A stretch of 33,144 bases of DNA, from positions 1 through 33,144 of the forward strand of contig NZ_LNYA01000008.1 in assembly GCF_001467615.1 (NCBI RefSeq), read 5' to 3'. The position numbers and the translations under genes were made by a program. The notes beneath the pieces were generated by a model. It worked only from the letters and a program-made list of their open reading frames with translations. It was not told the DNA's origin and made no database searches. The DNA comes from Legionella erythra (GTDB taxonomy: Bacteria > Pseudomonadota > Gammaproteobacteria > Legionellales > Legionellaceae). Positions 1 through 8,553 of this stretch are shown here, one piece after another (the stretch's first letter is position 1; every line of letters starts with the position of its first letter).

Positions 1-97
1 CCGCCCTCCTATTCCCTCTCCCAGAGGGAGAGGGAGTTATCTCATAACCACCGCCCTCCTATTCCCTCTCCCTCTGGGAGAGGGTTAGGGAGAGGGG
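1..97. repeat. Duplicated hairpin-forming intergenic repeat (REP-like)
   Basis: A 22-nt unit at 1-22 recurs exactly at 51-72, a 50-bp period. Each copy runs into a hairpin built from CCCTCTCC and GGAGAGGG arms: 14-21 with 27-34, and 64-72 with 76-84 (nine perfect pairs, loop TCT). A third partial GGGAGAGGG arm follows at 88-96. The element lies just downstream of the enolase stop codon, so it may also act as an mRNA 3' barrier. CCCTCTCCC-type palindromes are common dispersed elements in proteobacterial genomes. More copies may lie to the left of the window. Confidence 0.7.
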
Positions 98-114
98 CAT
101 TGGGTTATTGCCGG

Positions 115-1452
<1,338 letters not shown>

Positions 1453-1472
1453 TTAACTGACTGAAAAATGAC

Positions 1473-2243
1473 TTATCGACGCTGATATTTCTTATGCGGG
1501 GCCACAAACAGCATCACCACACAGGCAATGAAACTCAATCCTGTACTCCATGATGCCGCCGTATAGAGCGCTCTGAGCTCAGGATTGGCTTTTTTGACAA
1601 TGCTAAATTGCGACAGGTAAATGGTTTCACAAGCCCCATTGCCAGTATCATCGCGGCTGAAACTGGTTCCGCGTTGAAAGCGGGTGTCCTGGTTGGCATA
1701 TTCTGCCAACACACCGCGCAAACGGATTTGATCGCCCACTTCAGCCTGCATCAAGGCTCTTTTAATAGCCAGGTTATCGGTGAGCAAATGGTTATTGGAT
1801 AAGGCATTGCCCTTAAACAACTCCCCTGTTTGGCGATCAGACCAGGAGACCCAACAGGTCCAACTGTCGCTGTTGAAGGTCACTTTTTTATAAACCCCGG
1901 TTCGAACATTATCGCCCCAGACCACACAAAGATCGCGCAGATTAATAAAATCCTGCCAGCGTTTATGGTGCCAGATATCACCAAACCCGTCAGAATTGTT
2001 ATAGGAGACCACCACCCCGTTTAATTGGTATTCATACTGCGGACGGATGACATAATGCTGATGATTGACAGTCAGGGTGAATGCTTTCTTGCTGGTCGGC
2101 TCCTGAAGCGGCGGTGACAGGGTTGTTAAGTCATAATACCCGGGGTCGGGTAACTTATCTTTTAAGAAATAAGTCACGGCCAACACCAGCAGGCTTAAAA
2201 GAAATAATATTCGGCAATAGTTTTCCGTGTTGGCTGAAATCAA
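1473..2243 (-). CDS. Conserved membrane-anchored protein of unknown function
   Basis: I do not recognise a named family. The 256-aa protein has one hydrophobic segment near residues 11-27 and another near 229-248, with about 200 polar residues between them that probably face the periplasm. The middle is rich in Trp and Cys (for example WHHKRWQDF, LCVVWG, SWTCWVSW). A stretch ending VGDQIRLRGVLAEY resembles a strand of an OB-like barrel, but that is a weak impression. The gene follows the secretin-like gene at 2265-3008 after about 20 nt in the same direction, so the two are probably co-transcribed and may act together at the envelope. No terminator is evident before eno. Confidence 0.8.
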   Translation of the reverse strand: MISANTENYCRILFLLSLLVLAVTYFLKDKLPDPGYYDLTTLSPPLQEPTSKKAFTLTVNHQHYVIRPQYEYQLNGVVVSYNNSDGFGDIWHHKRWQDFINLRDLCVVWGDNVRTGVYKKVTFNSDSWTCWVSWSDRQTGELFKGNALSNNHLLTDNLAIKRALMQAEVGDQIRLRGVLAEYANQDTRFQRGTSFSRDDTGNGACETIYLSQFSIVKKANPELRALYTAASWSTGLSFIACVVMLFVAPHKKYQRR

Positions 2244-2264
2244 AATAATTCCTGATATTCCTTG

Positions 2265-3008
2265 TTAATTCTTACCTTTCCTAATGTTCACTTTGATATA
2301 TAACGTGGAATTTTGCGCAAAGGGCGTACCGGCGCGAATGACTTCCGTTCCCGGTTCAGCCGGGGCGCTGCCCTGGGCACTGGCCAATGCCACCCAATGA
2401 TCCAGGGGAATGAGCATAGTCGTTTCCACTTTCTGCTCATGAAAGACCTGATTGCTCATATTGCTGGTTTGTTCACGAACCCGCTTGATGATAATTTTGA
2501 CCTGATTGCCCTGTAATATTGGCTCAATCAGGAGCCCATTCTGCACCAGCCGGCGATCGAAGCTTACCCCTGTCCATAATCCCAAGCCCACGGAGCGAAT
2601 CACCGGTTGACTTTCTCCCGTACTGACAAAAGCCGACTCCCCATTCATCACCGTAATGGATTGGCGGCGACGCTGATTGATTTGTGACGGGGTACTGATA
2701 GTCTCGGTGTGGCCGTCCTGAGTCGATAACCAGTCAGAATCCCCCTGGAAGATGGTGATCTCAAAAACAACCGGTGGCGTATCCAGTTTATGCAGCACCG
2801 CACGAAGCGCTGTCAATGTGTCTGGCGACACATTGACAATCAGGGTTTGTCCACTGCCTGTGACTTTATCCCCTTCTTTTAAGAGAGGCTGAATCAATTG
2901 AATCACTTGCGCGGCATCCTGATAATGCAGATCAATCACCTTGGTTATCCTGGGTTCTGCAAAAACGCTGGCGACAACCAGAGACAACAACAGGTACCAT
3001 TTTTTCAT
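2265..3008 (-). CDS. Secretin-like periplasmic protein (secretin N-domain homologue)
   Basis: The 247-aa exported protein has a signal peptide (MKKWYLLLSLVVASVFA) followed by a module resembling a secretin N1 or NolW-type domain: IDLHYQDAAQVIQLIQPLL, then a GQTLIVN strand and RAVLHKLDTPP. A second half has short beta-rich segments, as at the start of a secretin barrel domain, but the protein is far too short to form a complete secretin pore. I chose ATG 3008 over the in-frame GTG at 3017 because AGGAG lies 8 nt upstream of the ATG and because MKKW is a normal signal-peptide start. No pilus or type II secretion genes are adjacent; the partner is the membrane protein encoded next to it. Confidence 0.8.
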   Translation of the reverse strand: MKKWYLLLSLVVASVFAEPRITKVIDLHYQDAAQVIQLIQPLLKEGDKVTGSGQTLIVNVSPDTLTALRAVLHKLDTPPVVFEITIFQGDSDWLSTQDGHTETISTPSQINQRRRQSITVMNGESAFVSTGESQPVIRSVGLGLWTGVSFDRRLVQNGLLIEPILQGNQVKIIIKRVREQTSNMSNQVFHEQKVETTMLIPLDHWVALASAQGSAPAEPGTEVIRAGTPFAQNSTLYIKVNIRKGKN

Positions 3009-3082
3009 GATATCCACTCCTGTGAGATATTATTAGTGTAGCAGGGCAGCAAGGCTTCAAGTGCTGAATTTTGCGGGAATGG

Positions 3083-3111
3083 TTTAGTTCTTGGAAAAGT
3101 TTCGCTATAAT
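3083..3111 (+). promoter_or_regulatory. Candidate promoter of the phoU-like/pit pair
   Basis: A perfect TATAAT lies at 3106-3111, preceded at 17 nt by TTTAGT (3083-3088, weak -35). The start point near 3118 falls downstream of the TTG codon at 3071, which supports initiation of the next gene at 3137 or 3143 instead. Confidence 0.5.
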
Positions 3112-3142
3112 CAGCCCAAATCTTTCAGCCTGCATAATGATT

Positions 3143-3814
3143 ATGGGAAGCATATTTAATATGTTTGGGCCATCTCCCATCCGGCCTATCGAACAGCACA
3201 TGCGAAAAACCTATCATTGTGCCAAGCAGCTGCACCCTTTTTTTGAGGCTGTGCTTAAGCACGACTGGCCAACCGCTGCAGCCATCAAAGAGAAAATTTC
3301 CCAAATTGAAAAAGAAGCTGATTTAATCAAGCGCGACCTGCGTTTGCATTTACCCACCGGTCTTTTTCTCCCTGTGTCCCGTACCGATCTTCTTGAACTT
3401 CTCAGTGCCCAGGATCGCATTGCCAACCGCACTGAGGACATTGCCGGGCTCATCGTCAGCCGGCAAATGGTCATTCCTGAAGCCCTTTCTTCTGTCTTCA
3501 TGCCTTTTCTGGAGCGATGCCTGGATGCCGCCAAACAAGCCTGCAAAGCCATCAATGAACTTGATGAATTGCTGGAAAGCGGTTTTCGCGGCAGCGAGGT
3601 CAAAATTGTTGAGGAAATGATTGTAACCCTCGACGAGATTGAACACGACAGCGATGAAAAGCTTGCTGACATCCGGCACCGTATTTTTGAGTTGGAAAAA
3701 GAACTGCCCGCTCTTGAGATTATTTTTCTTTACAAGCTGGTTCAATGGATTGGTGACTTGGCAGATTATGCTCAAACAGTCGGCGGCCGTTTACAGATTT
3801 TAATTGCCCGGTAA
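3143..3814 (+). CDS. DUF47/PhoU-like phosphate transport regulator (YkaA/TIGR00153 type)
   Basis: A cytoplasmic, almost wholly helical protein of 223 aa, usually encoded beside Pit transporters and thought to modulate phosphate uptake. It has the characteristic start MGSIFNMFGPSPIRPIEQHM, then long amphipathic helices with acidic clusters such as EIEHDSDEKLADI, typical of the PhoU fold, in which acidic motifs bind metals. The open frame extends back to a TTG at 3071, but family members begin at the GSIFNMFG block and a TATAAT lies inside the extension, so I start at ATG 3143 (ATG 3137 is the alternative). The pit gene starts 8 nt after its stop, which indicates co-transcription. Confidence 0.9.
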   Translation: MGSIFNMFGPSPIRPIEQHMRKTYHCAKQLHPFFEAVLKHDWPTAAAIKEKISQIEKEADLIKRDLRLHLPTGLFLPVSRTDLLELLSAQDRIANRTEDIAGLIVSRQMVIPEALSSVFMPFLERCLDAAKQACKAINELDELLESGFRGSEVKIVEEMIVTLDEIEHDSDEKLADIRHRIFELEKELPALEIIFLYKLVQWIGDLADYAQTVGGRLQILIAR

Positions 3815-3822
3815 TTTTGTCT

Positions 3823-5076
3823 ATGGATTATTCTGTTTATCTGTTATTTGCTGCGCTTGCGCTTTGCTTTTTAATGAATTGGGGCGTAGGCGCCAATGAT
3901 CTTGCCAATGTCATGAGCACAACCATGGGTTCCAAAGCGGTGACTGTCCGCCAGGCCATGTTCATTGCCATTGTTTTCGAGTTTGCTGGTGCCTTTCTTG
4001 GCGGCAGCGGCGTGACGGAAACCATGCGGGATGGCATTATCACCAGCAGTGAATTATCCAGCCAGCCCTTAATTTTGATTGAAGGCATGCTGGGGGTGCT
4101 GCTGGCCTGTACAGTGTGGATGAATTTAGCCAGTTATCTCGGTGTACCGGTCTCCATTACCAATGCGCTGGTGGGCTCCATGGTGGGCTTTGGTGCGGTG
4201 GTATTAGGACCGGAAGCCATTCAATGGAATCAGGTTTATCATATTGCCATTGGCTGGGTAACGTCTCCTTTAATTGCCGGCATCACCGCCTACACTTTGT
4301 TTATCAGTATTCAACAAACCATTTTCGTCAAATCCGATCCGCTGGAAAAAGCCAAGCTTTACATTCCTATCTACCTGTTTTTAGTCGGTTCAGTCCTGTC
4401 ATTTATTACCGTATTTAAAGGTTTAAACCATTTCGACATCCATTTAAATTTAAAGCAGGATTTGGCGGTTACGCTGGCCACCAGCATCACCATTACTCTC
4501 ATTGGCGTTATGTTCATCAAACGCATCCCGGAAATGCCGAGAATCCGCCGCCGTGAGCGCTTCATTCAAGTGGAGAAGTATTTTGCTGTACTCATGGCCT
4601 TAACGGCCTGCGCCATGGTCTTTGCGCATGGTTCTAACGATGTGGCCCTGGCTGTCGGCCCGCTGACCATTGTTCACAGCCTGGTCATGCATCCAGATAA
4701 TGCCTTTACCGCCACCAATTACCCGGCCTGGATCATTTTCCTGGGTTGTTTTGGCGTTGTAACTGGATTTCTCATGTATGGACGCCGCGTCATTGAAACG
4801 GTAGGCAGCTCCATTACCGCCCTGACACCCAGCCGGGCTTTTGCCGCAACATTGGCTGCCGCCACAACCGTGGTTGTCGCGACCAGTACAGGTATTCCAG
4901 TCTCGGCGACTCAGACACTGGTTGGCGCCGTGTTAGGGGTAGGGTTAGCGCGTGGTATCGGTGCCTTAAACTTAATCGTCATCCGCAACATTTTTATGTC
5001 CTGGGTATTAACCCTGCCGGCCGCGTCGCTGCTAACCATTATGGCTTATAAACTGCTGCACCTGATGATTGGTTAA
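3823..5076 (+). CDS. pitA: Inorganic phosphate transporter, PiT family
   Basis: Inner-membrane, ion-coupled low-affinity phosphate uptake system. The 417-aa protein has about ten hydrophobic segments and the two inverted PHO4 signature repeats: GANDLANVMST near the N-terminus and GSNDVALAVGP in the second half. Each repeat is accompanied by conserved VP(V/I)S-containing loops (GVPVSITNALVGS and GIPVSATQTLVGA). The frame has an upstream TTG at 3817, but ATG 3823 is the likelier start. There is no good Shine-Dalgarno sequence, so translation is probably coupled to the upstream PhoU-like gene. A 9-bp hairpin follows the stop. Confidence 0.93.
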   Translation: MDYSVYLLFAALALCFLMNWGVGANDLANVMSTTMGSKAVTVRQAMFIAIVFEFAGAFLGGSGVTETMRDGIITSSELSSQPLILIEGMLGVLLACTVWMNLASYLGVPVSITNALVGSMVGFGAVVLGPEAIQWNQVYHIAIGWVTSPLIAGITAYTLFISIQQTIFVKSDPLEKAKLYIPIYLFLVGSVLSFITVFKGLNHFDIHLNLKQDLAVTLATSITITLIGVMFIKRIPEMPRIRRRERFIQVEKYFAVLMALTACAMVFAHGSNDVALAVGPLTIVHSLVMHPDNAFTATNYPAWIIFLGCFGVVTGFLMYGRRVIETVGSSITALTPSRAFAATLAAATTVVVATSTGIPVSATQTLVGAVLGVGLARGIGALNLIVIRNIFMSWVLTLPAASLLTIMAYKLLHLMIG

Positions 5077-5096
5077 GTTGAGTTAATACGGTGCTT

Positions 5097-5129
5097 AACC
5101 CGGTGAGCTTCAGCCACCGGGTTATTCTT
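5097..5129. terminator. Bidirectional terminator-like hairpin between pit and the small gene
   Basis: A perfect 9-bp stem pairs AACCCGGTG (5097-5105) with CACCGGGTT (5115-5123) around a 9-nt loop, followed on the plus strand by ATTCTT. It lies between two convergent genes and could serve both. The U-tract is short, so some read-through is possible. Confidence 0.6.
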
Positions 5130-5313
5130 AAAATCCACGCCAGATTTCACTTTCCAATTCGGGAAGATCGGGATTGTCGCGCAGGGCATTGATGCGCTCA
5201 TATTTCCTGATTTCCGCTAACTGCGAAGCTGATTTTTCATGATCGGCATCAAATTGATATAAAAACTTGTCGATTGGACTGACATAGGCTTTATCAAGGT
5301 CATGTTTGTTCAT
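5128..5313 (-). CDS. Small conserved protein, CBU_0585 family
   Basis: A 61-aa soluble, charged protein with no signal peptide, membrane segment or cysteine motif. From memory it matches the small CBU_0585-type proteins shared by Legionella and Coxiella, whose function is unknown. The start is supported by AGGA about 7 nt before the ATG. It diverges from the adenosine deaminase gene across an 87-bp region that contains a 15-bp palindrome. The C-terminus, LPELESEIWRGF, is acidic with a terminal aromatic. Confidence 0.8.
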   Translation of the reverse strand: MNKHDLDKAYVSPIDKFLYQFDADHEKSASQLAEIRKYERINALRDNPDLPELESEIWRGF

Positions 5314-5355
5314 AAGGAATCCTACAAAATTTAGCGAATCATTTTAGCGGTTTTT

Positions 5356-5370
5356 ATGGTAAGTTACCAT
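5356..5370. promoter_or_regulatory. 15-bp palindromic operator-like site in the add promoter region
   Basis: ATGGTAA-G-TTACCAT is a perfect 7-bp inverted repeat with a single central base. It lies just upstream of a -10-like TATACT at 5377-5382 that would drive the plus-strand deaminase gene, so it covers the -35/spacer region. It also sits upstream of the divergent small gene. A dimeric repressor site is the natural reading, but the regulator is unknown. Confidence 0.5.
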
Positions 5371-5400
5371 TGATTATATACTAACTCAGGGATTATCAGT

Positions 5401-6378
5401 ATGACCATTAAAAAAGCAGAGCTGCATGTGCATCTGGAAGGAACCATCAGCCCGCAATTGGCGCAAAAGCTGGCACTGCGCAATCAGTTGCAGTTACCCG
5501 CCGGCCTCATCAATGCCAATGGCACCAGTTACAACTATGGCGACTTCATGGATTTTTTAAAGGCTTATGACCAGATTGCCGCCCTGATTGCTTGCCCACA
5601 AGACTACTATGATGTGACCTTTGAATACCTTAAAGAAAGTGCGCTGGGTGGCAGCATTTATACTGAAATGATGTATTCACCTGACCATGCGGAAATGGTC
5701 AGCGGCATTCCTTCCAGCGAACATCTTAAAGCCATTCAGCAAGCCATTGACGATGCCGAACATCAACAGGGCATTGTTGGTCGTATTATTATCACGGCCG
5801 TGCGCCATTTCGGTGAAGAGGCCGCTGTGAAAGTGGCAAAACAAGGCATCAAAGAGGACCTGCCCTGCGTGGTGGGTTTTGGCTTGGGTGGTGATGAAAT
5901 CAACTTCCCACCCAAACGTTTTGCCCAAGCTTATCAGATTGCTGTCGAAGGCGGCCTCCATGCCACCGTGCATGCGGGTGAATTTGCCTCAGCAGAAGGC
6001 ATGAACGAAGCCATGGATTATTTGCCGATTAAGCGCATTGGCCACGGTGTGCAAAGTATCCATTCCCCTGAAACCATCGCCCGCCTGAAAGACAAACAGA
6101 TTGCCCTTGAGATCTGCCCCTCCAGCAACGTTAGGCTTGGTCTTTTTAAAGATATCCCCAATCACCCCATCCGCCGTTTGCATAATGAGGGGTTATTACT
6201 TAGCATCAATTCCGATGATCCGCCGTTCTTCAATACCAATCTGGCCACGGAATATGAACGGGTTCAGCAGACCTTTAACTACTCGGATGCAGACATGACC
6301 CATTTTACCCGCATGGCGCTTGAAACAGCGTTTGTCGACGAGGCGACAAGAAAACGACTATTGCAGCATTTAAATTAA
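5401..6378 (+). CDS. add: Adenosine deaminase
   Basis: Zinc-dependent deaminase of the ADA superfamily that converts adenosine to inosine in purine salvage; adenine deaminase activity cannot be excluded from sequence alone. Motifs in order are AELHVHLEGT (first two zinc histidines), VHAGEF (third histidine and catalytic glutamate), RIGHGVQS (catalytic histidine), and LSINSDDPPFF (zinc aspartate). The length of 325 aa is normal for the bacterial enzyme. An AGGGA lies about 8 nt before the ATG. It is a single-gene unit with a palindrome in its promoter and a strong hairpin between it and convergent rpoH. Confidence 0.92.
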   Translation: MTIKKAELHVHLEGTISPQLAQKLALRNQLQLPAGLINANGTSYNYGDFMDFLKAYDQIAALIACPQDYYDVTFEYLKESALGGSIYTEMMYSPDHAEMVSGIPSSEHLKAIQQAIDDAEHQQGIVGRIIITAVRHFGEEAAVKVAKQGIKEDLPCVVGFGLGGDEINFPPKRFAQAYQIAVEGGLHATVHAGEFASAEGMNEAMDYLPIKRIGHGVQSIHSPETIARLKDKQIALEICPSSNVRLGLFKDIPNHPIRRLHNEGLLLSINSDDPPFFNTNLATEYERVQQTFNYSDADMTHFTRMALETAFVDEATRKRLLQHLN

Positions 6379-6386
6379 GAAATCGG

Positions 6387-6480
6387 ACTCGTATCGTTCG
6401 ACTTGACCGCGGTATCCACGTTCCACAAGACCAACAGTGCTGGATTCCGCGCACGGAATAATGATGCGGTACTTGAATGA
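6387..6480. repeat. Probable dispersed intergenic repeat
   Basis: The add-rpoH gap contains a segment that reads on the minus strand as ...RARNPALLVLWNVDTAV..., the kind of spurious peptide produced by abundant intergenic repeats whose DNA reads GGAATCCAGCACTG and GATACCGCGGTC. It includes the hairpin ATTCCG-CGCA-CGGAAT (6444-6459). I recognise the wording from memory of Legionella-type repeats; only one copy lies in this window, so the repeat status is not proven here. Confidence 0.45.
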
Positions 6481-6522
6481 CTGATCTTGATTATTAAGCA
6501 GTATGAATAATCTGAAGTTGAA

Positions 6523-6550
6523 ATGCTTATGCCCAGTCGGGCATAAGCAT
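6523..6550 (-). terminator. Hairpin at the rpoH stop codon
   Basis: A perfect 12-bp stem pairs ATGCTTATGCCC (6523-6534) with GGGCATAAGCAT (6539-6550) around a tetraloop. It begins at the last base of the rpoH stop codon. The minus-strand tail is TTTCAACTT, a weak U-tract. It also lies downstream of convergent add, so it may block both directions or protect the rpoH mRNA end. Confidence 0.65.
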
Positions 6551-7413
6551 CAGGCAGAAACATCTTCCATGTATTGGCGCAGTTTTTTCATTGCATTTTT
6601 TTCGAGCTGACGCACCCGTTCAGCAGAAACGCCATACTTGTCAGCCAAATCGTGCAAAGTGACTTTATCATCGGCTAACCAACGTTGCTGCAGAATATCC
6701 TGGCTACGCTCATCCAGGCATTCGAGAGCCTGGAATAATTGATCGCGCCCCTGAACATCGCTGCGCTCCTGTTCAATCAGCAGAGCCGGATCATTGCTGC
6801 TATCATGCAGGTAATGAACGGGGGCTTTAAAGGCTTCGTCTTCATCATCATTGGCCGAGGCGTCGAAAGACGCATCCATGGCATTCAAGCGCTGTTCCAT
6901 TAACACCACGTCTTCGCGGCTGACACCGAGATCGTTGGCGACGGCATCAATTTCCTCGCTGTTAAACCAGCCGAGGCGCTTTTTCATTTGTCTTAAATTA
7001 AAGAACAGCTTGCGTTGCGCTTTCGTGGTCGCGATTTTCACAATGCGCCAGTTACGCAAAACGTATTCGTGGATTTCCGCTTTAATCCAATGGACAGCGA
7101 AAGAGACCAAACGGACTCCCATTTTGGGGTCAAAACGCTTGACCGCTTTCATTAAGCCGATGTTACCTTCCTGGATTAAATCGTTTAAGGGTAAACCGTA
7201 ACCAAGATAGCCTCTGGCTACCCGAACAACATAGCGTAAATGAGCCAGCACGAGCTGACGTGCGCTCTCAATGTCGCCTTCGCTATGGTATTTCTCCGCG
7301 TAGTTTAATTCTTCTTCAGCAGAAAGCATCGGAATCTGATTGACCCGATGAATATACGCATCAATACTGCCTATAGGCAAATTCAAGGATGCCAATTGCA
7401 GTTGTTGACTCAT
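6550..7413 (-). CDS. rpoH: RNA polymerase sigma factor RpoH (sigma-32)
   Basis: Heat-shock sigma factor that directs RNA polymerase to chaperone and protease genes. The 287-aa protein has region 2 ([36 protein letters not shown] split over residues 57-92), the RpoH box [10 protein letters not shown] at 133-142 that distinguishes it from other sigma-70 members, and a C-terminal region 4 helix-turn-helix ([25 protein letters not shown]). GGAGGA about 9 nt before the ATG is a strong ribosome site. The position next to ftsX-ftsE-ftsY is the classic gammaproteobacterial order. The leader contains an 8-bp inverted repeat (7458-7483), and the gene is separated from ftsX by about 210 nt, so it is transcribed independently. 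Confidence 0.96.
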   Translation of the reverse strand: MSQQLQLASLNLPIGSIDAYIHRVNQIPMLSAEEELNYAEKYHSEGDIESARQLVLAHLRYVVRVARGYLGYGLPLNDLIQEGNIGLMKAVKRFDPKMGVRLVSFAVHWIKAEIHEYVLRNWRIVKIATTKAQRKLFFNLRQMKKRLGWFNSEEIDAVANDLGVSREDVVLMEQRLNAMDASFDASANDDEDEAFKAPVHYLHDSSNDPALLIEQERSDVQGRDQLFQALECLDERSQDILQQRWLADDKVTLHDLADKYGVSAERVRQLEKNAMKKLRQYMEDVSA

Positions 7414-7457
7414 AGGGTACTTCCTCCAGTTATCAAAACCATAACAGGGTTAACGAA

Positions 7458-7483
7458 CTGTCTGTTAACTTCCTTACAGACAG
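7458..7483 (-). promoter_or_regulatory. Inverted repeat at the rpoH transcription start region
   Basis: CTGTCTGT (7458-7465) and ACAGACAG (7476-7483) form a perfect 8-bp stem with a 10-nt loop. In the rpoH mRNA the loop reads AAGGAAGTTA, which resembles a Shine-Dalgarno sequence. The element lies immediately downstream of the TATAAT at 7488-7493, so it is either an operator over the start site or a hairpin at the 5' end of the message. Confidence 0.5.
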
Positions 7484-7487
7484 CTTT

Positions 7488-7493
7488 ATTATA
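7488..7493 (-). promoter_or_regulatory. Candidate -10 element of rpoH
   Basis: A perfect TATAAT lies on the minus strand 75 nt upstream of the rpoH start codon. No convincing -35 sits 16-18 nt further upstream (best TGCATT); the GGTTAA-N5-TTAACC dyad at 7507-7523 occupies that place. Activation by a bound protein is one explanation. Confidence 0.4.
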
Positions 7494-7586
7494 CACTAAT
7501 TTTAAAGGTTAATGCATTTAACCCATCAATTTAGTATAGATTTTTTTTTGTACAATACAAGGACGAATTTGATTTTATTTTGTCGC

Positions 7587-7611
7587 GAGACCGCTCTTAA
7601 GCGGCAGTCTC
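7587..7611. other. Hairpin after ftsX
   Basis: GAGA-CCGCT (7587-7595) can pair with AGCGG-TCTC (7600-7611), with a CAG bulge. It lies 16 nt past the ftsX stop. No U-tract follows on the minus strand, so it is not a standard rho-independent terminator. The rest of the 7414-7626 gap holds a T9 run near 7541-7549 and no gene. Confidence 0.35.
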
Positions 7612-7626
7612 CCCTCATGCAATCCC

Positions 7627-8553
7627 CTAATAAGTCTCTATCGCAGCCAGCTGCCGTTTTACCGACAATCGCGCACCCAGCCAACCAAGCAGGATGGCCG
7701 CAAAAACGATGAGGTAAGCTTGCTTGACGGACAAACCCAGCAGCGGGTAATGCATTTGATAGGATGAAGCCAGCTCCTGCACAGCCACGGCGATGCTTAA
7801 CATGAAAATATTGACCAGCAGCACCGCAAAGATAGCCCCTACCAGGCCATACCAGACTCCGGAATAAAGAAAGGGCCGCACGATAAAGGCATCGGTGGCG
7901 CCGATAAGCTTCAAAACCTGGATTTCTTCATGGCGGTTATGTATAGCGAGACGCAGGGTGTTGCCGACAATCAGCACCACTGCACAGGCCAAGAGCGCCA
8001 TTAAGGCATGGGCTGTTTTCGAGGCAAACCCCAAAATAGCATGTAAGCGTGTTATCCATTCGATATCAAGCTTGGCTTGCTCCACATCCGGTAAAGCTTT
8101 CAGGCGAGTATATAGCTGATCCACCTTAAGCGGCGTGTCTATCCCCACCGCAGGAATCACCTCGATCACAGCCGGCAGGGGATTTTCAGGAAGGTAGCGC
8201 ATGATGTCGTTCATCCCCTCCTGCTTTTGCAATTCCTGCATGCCTTCTTCCGGCGTTTTCAGGGTAGCATGACCAACGCCCTCTGTTTCCTGAATTTGAA
8301 TCAGGATTTTGTTTTGATCCGCAGCCGTTAACGGCTGTTTCAAATAAAGGGAAATATGACCCCCGCGTTGCCAATCAGCAGTCAACTGATTCAAGCTGTC
8401 GCTAAATACCCAGAATAAGGCAGGCAGGGCTAGCGCGATGGCAATCACAACCACCGTCATCATCGTTGCCAGGGGACGGCGGCAGAGAAAATTAAAACTG
8501 TTGGTTGCGGCCTGCAAATGATAAGCCGCTTGTGACCGAATGTTCTTTAGCAT
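7627..8553 (-). CDS. ftsX: Cell division protein FtsX
   Basis: Integral membrane partner of FtsE; together they form an ABC-transporter-like complex at the septal ring that controls peptidoglycan hydrolases. The 308-aa protein has one N-terminal membrane helix (about residues 29-51), a periplasmic domain of about 120 residues, then three helices in the C-terminal FtsX/MacB-like region (LIVGNTLRLAI..., VWYGLVGAIFAVLLVNIF, and the LIVFAAILLGWLGA end). Its ATG overlaps the ftsE stop by 7 nt, so translation is coupled. Confidence 0.93.
   Translation of the reverse strand: MLKNIRSQAAYHLQAATNSFNFLCRRPLATMMTVVVIAIALALPALFWVFSDSLNQLTADWQRGGHISLYLKQPLTAADQNKILIQIQETEGVGHATLKTPEEGMQELQKQEGMNDIMRYLPENPLPAVIEVIPAVGIDTPLKVDQLYTRLKALPDVEQAKLDIEWITRLHAILGFASKTAHALMALLACAVVLIVGNTLRLAIHNRHEEIQVLKLIGATDAFIVRPFLYSGVWYGLVGAIFAVLLVNIFMLSIAVAVQELASSYQMHYPLLGLSVKQAYLIVFAAILLGWLGARLSVKRQLAAIETY

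Noticed and set aside
3071-3142. N-terminal extension of the PhoU-like protein from TTG 3071
   Set aside because: A TATAAT promoter element lies within it, and family members begin at the GSIFNMFG block encoded from 3143.
7587-7611. Hairpin after ftsX as a rho-independent terminator
   Set aside because: No U-tract follows on the minus strand and the stem has a bulge, so only a generic hairpin was listed.
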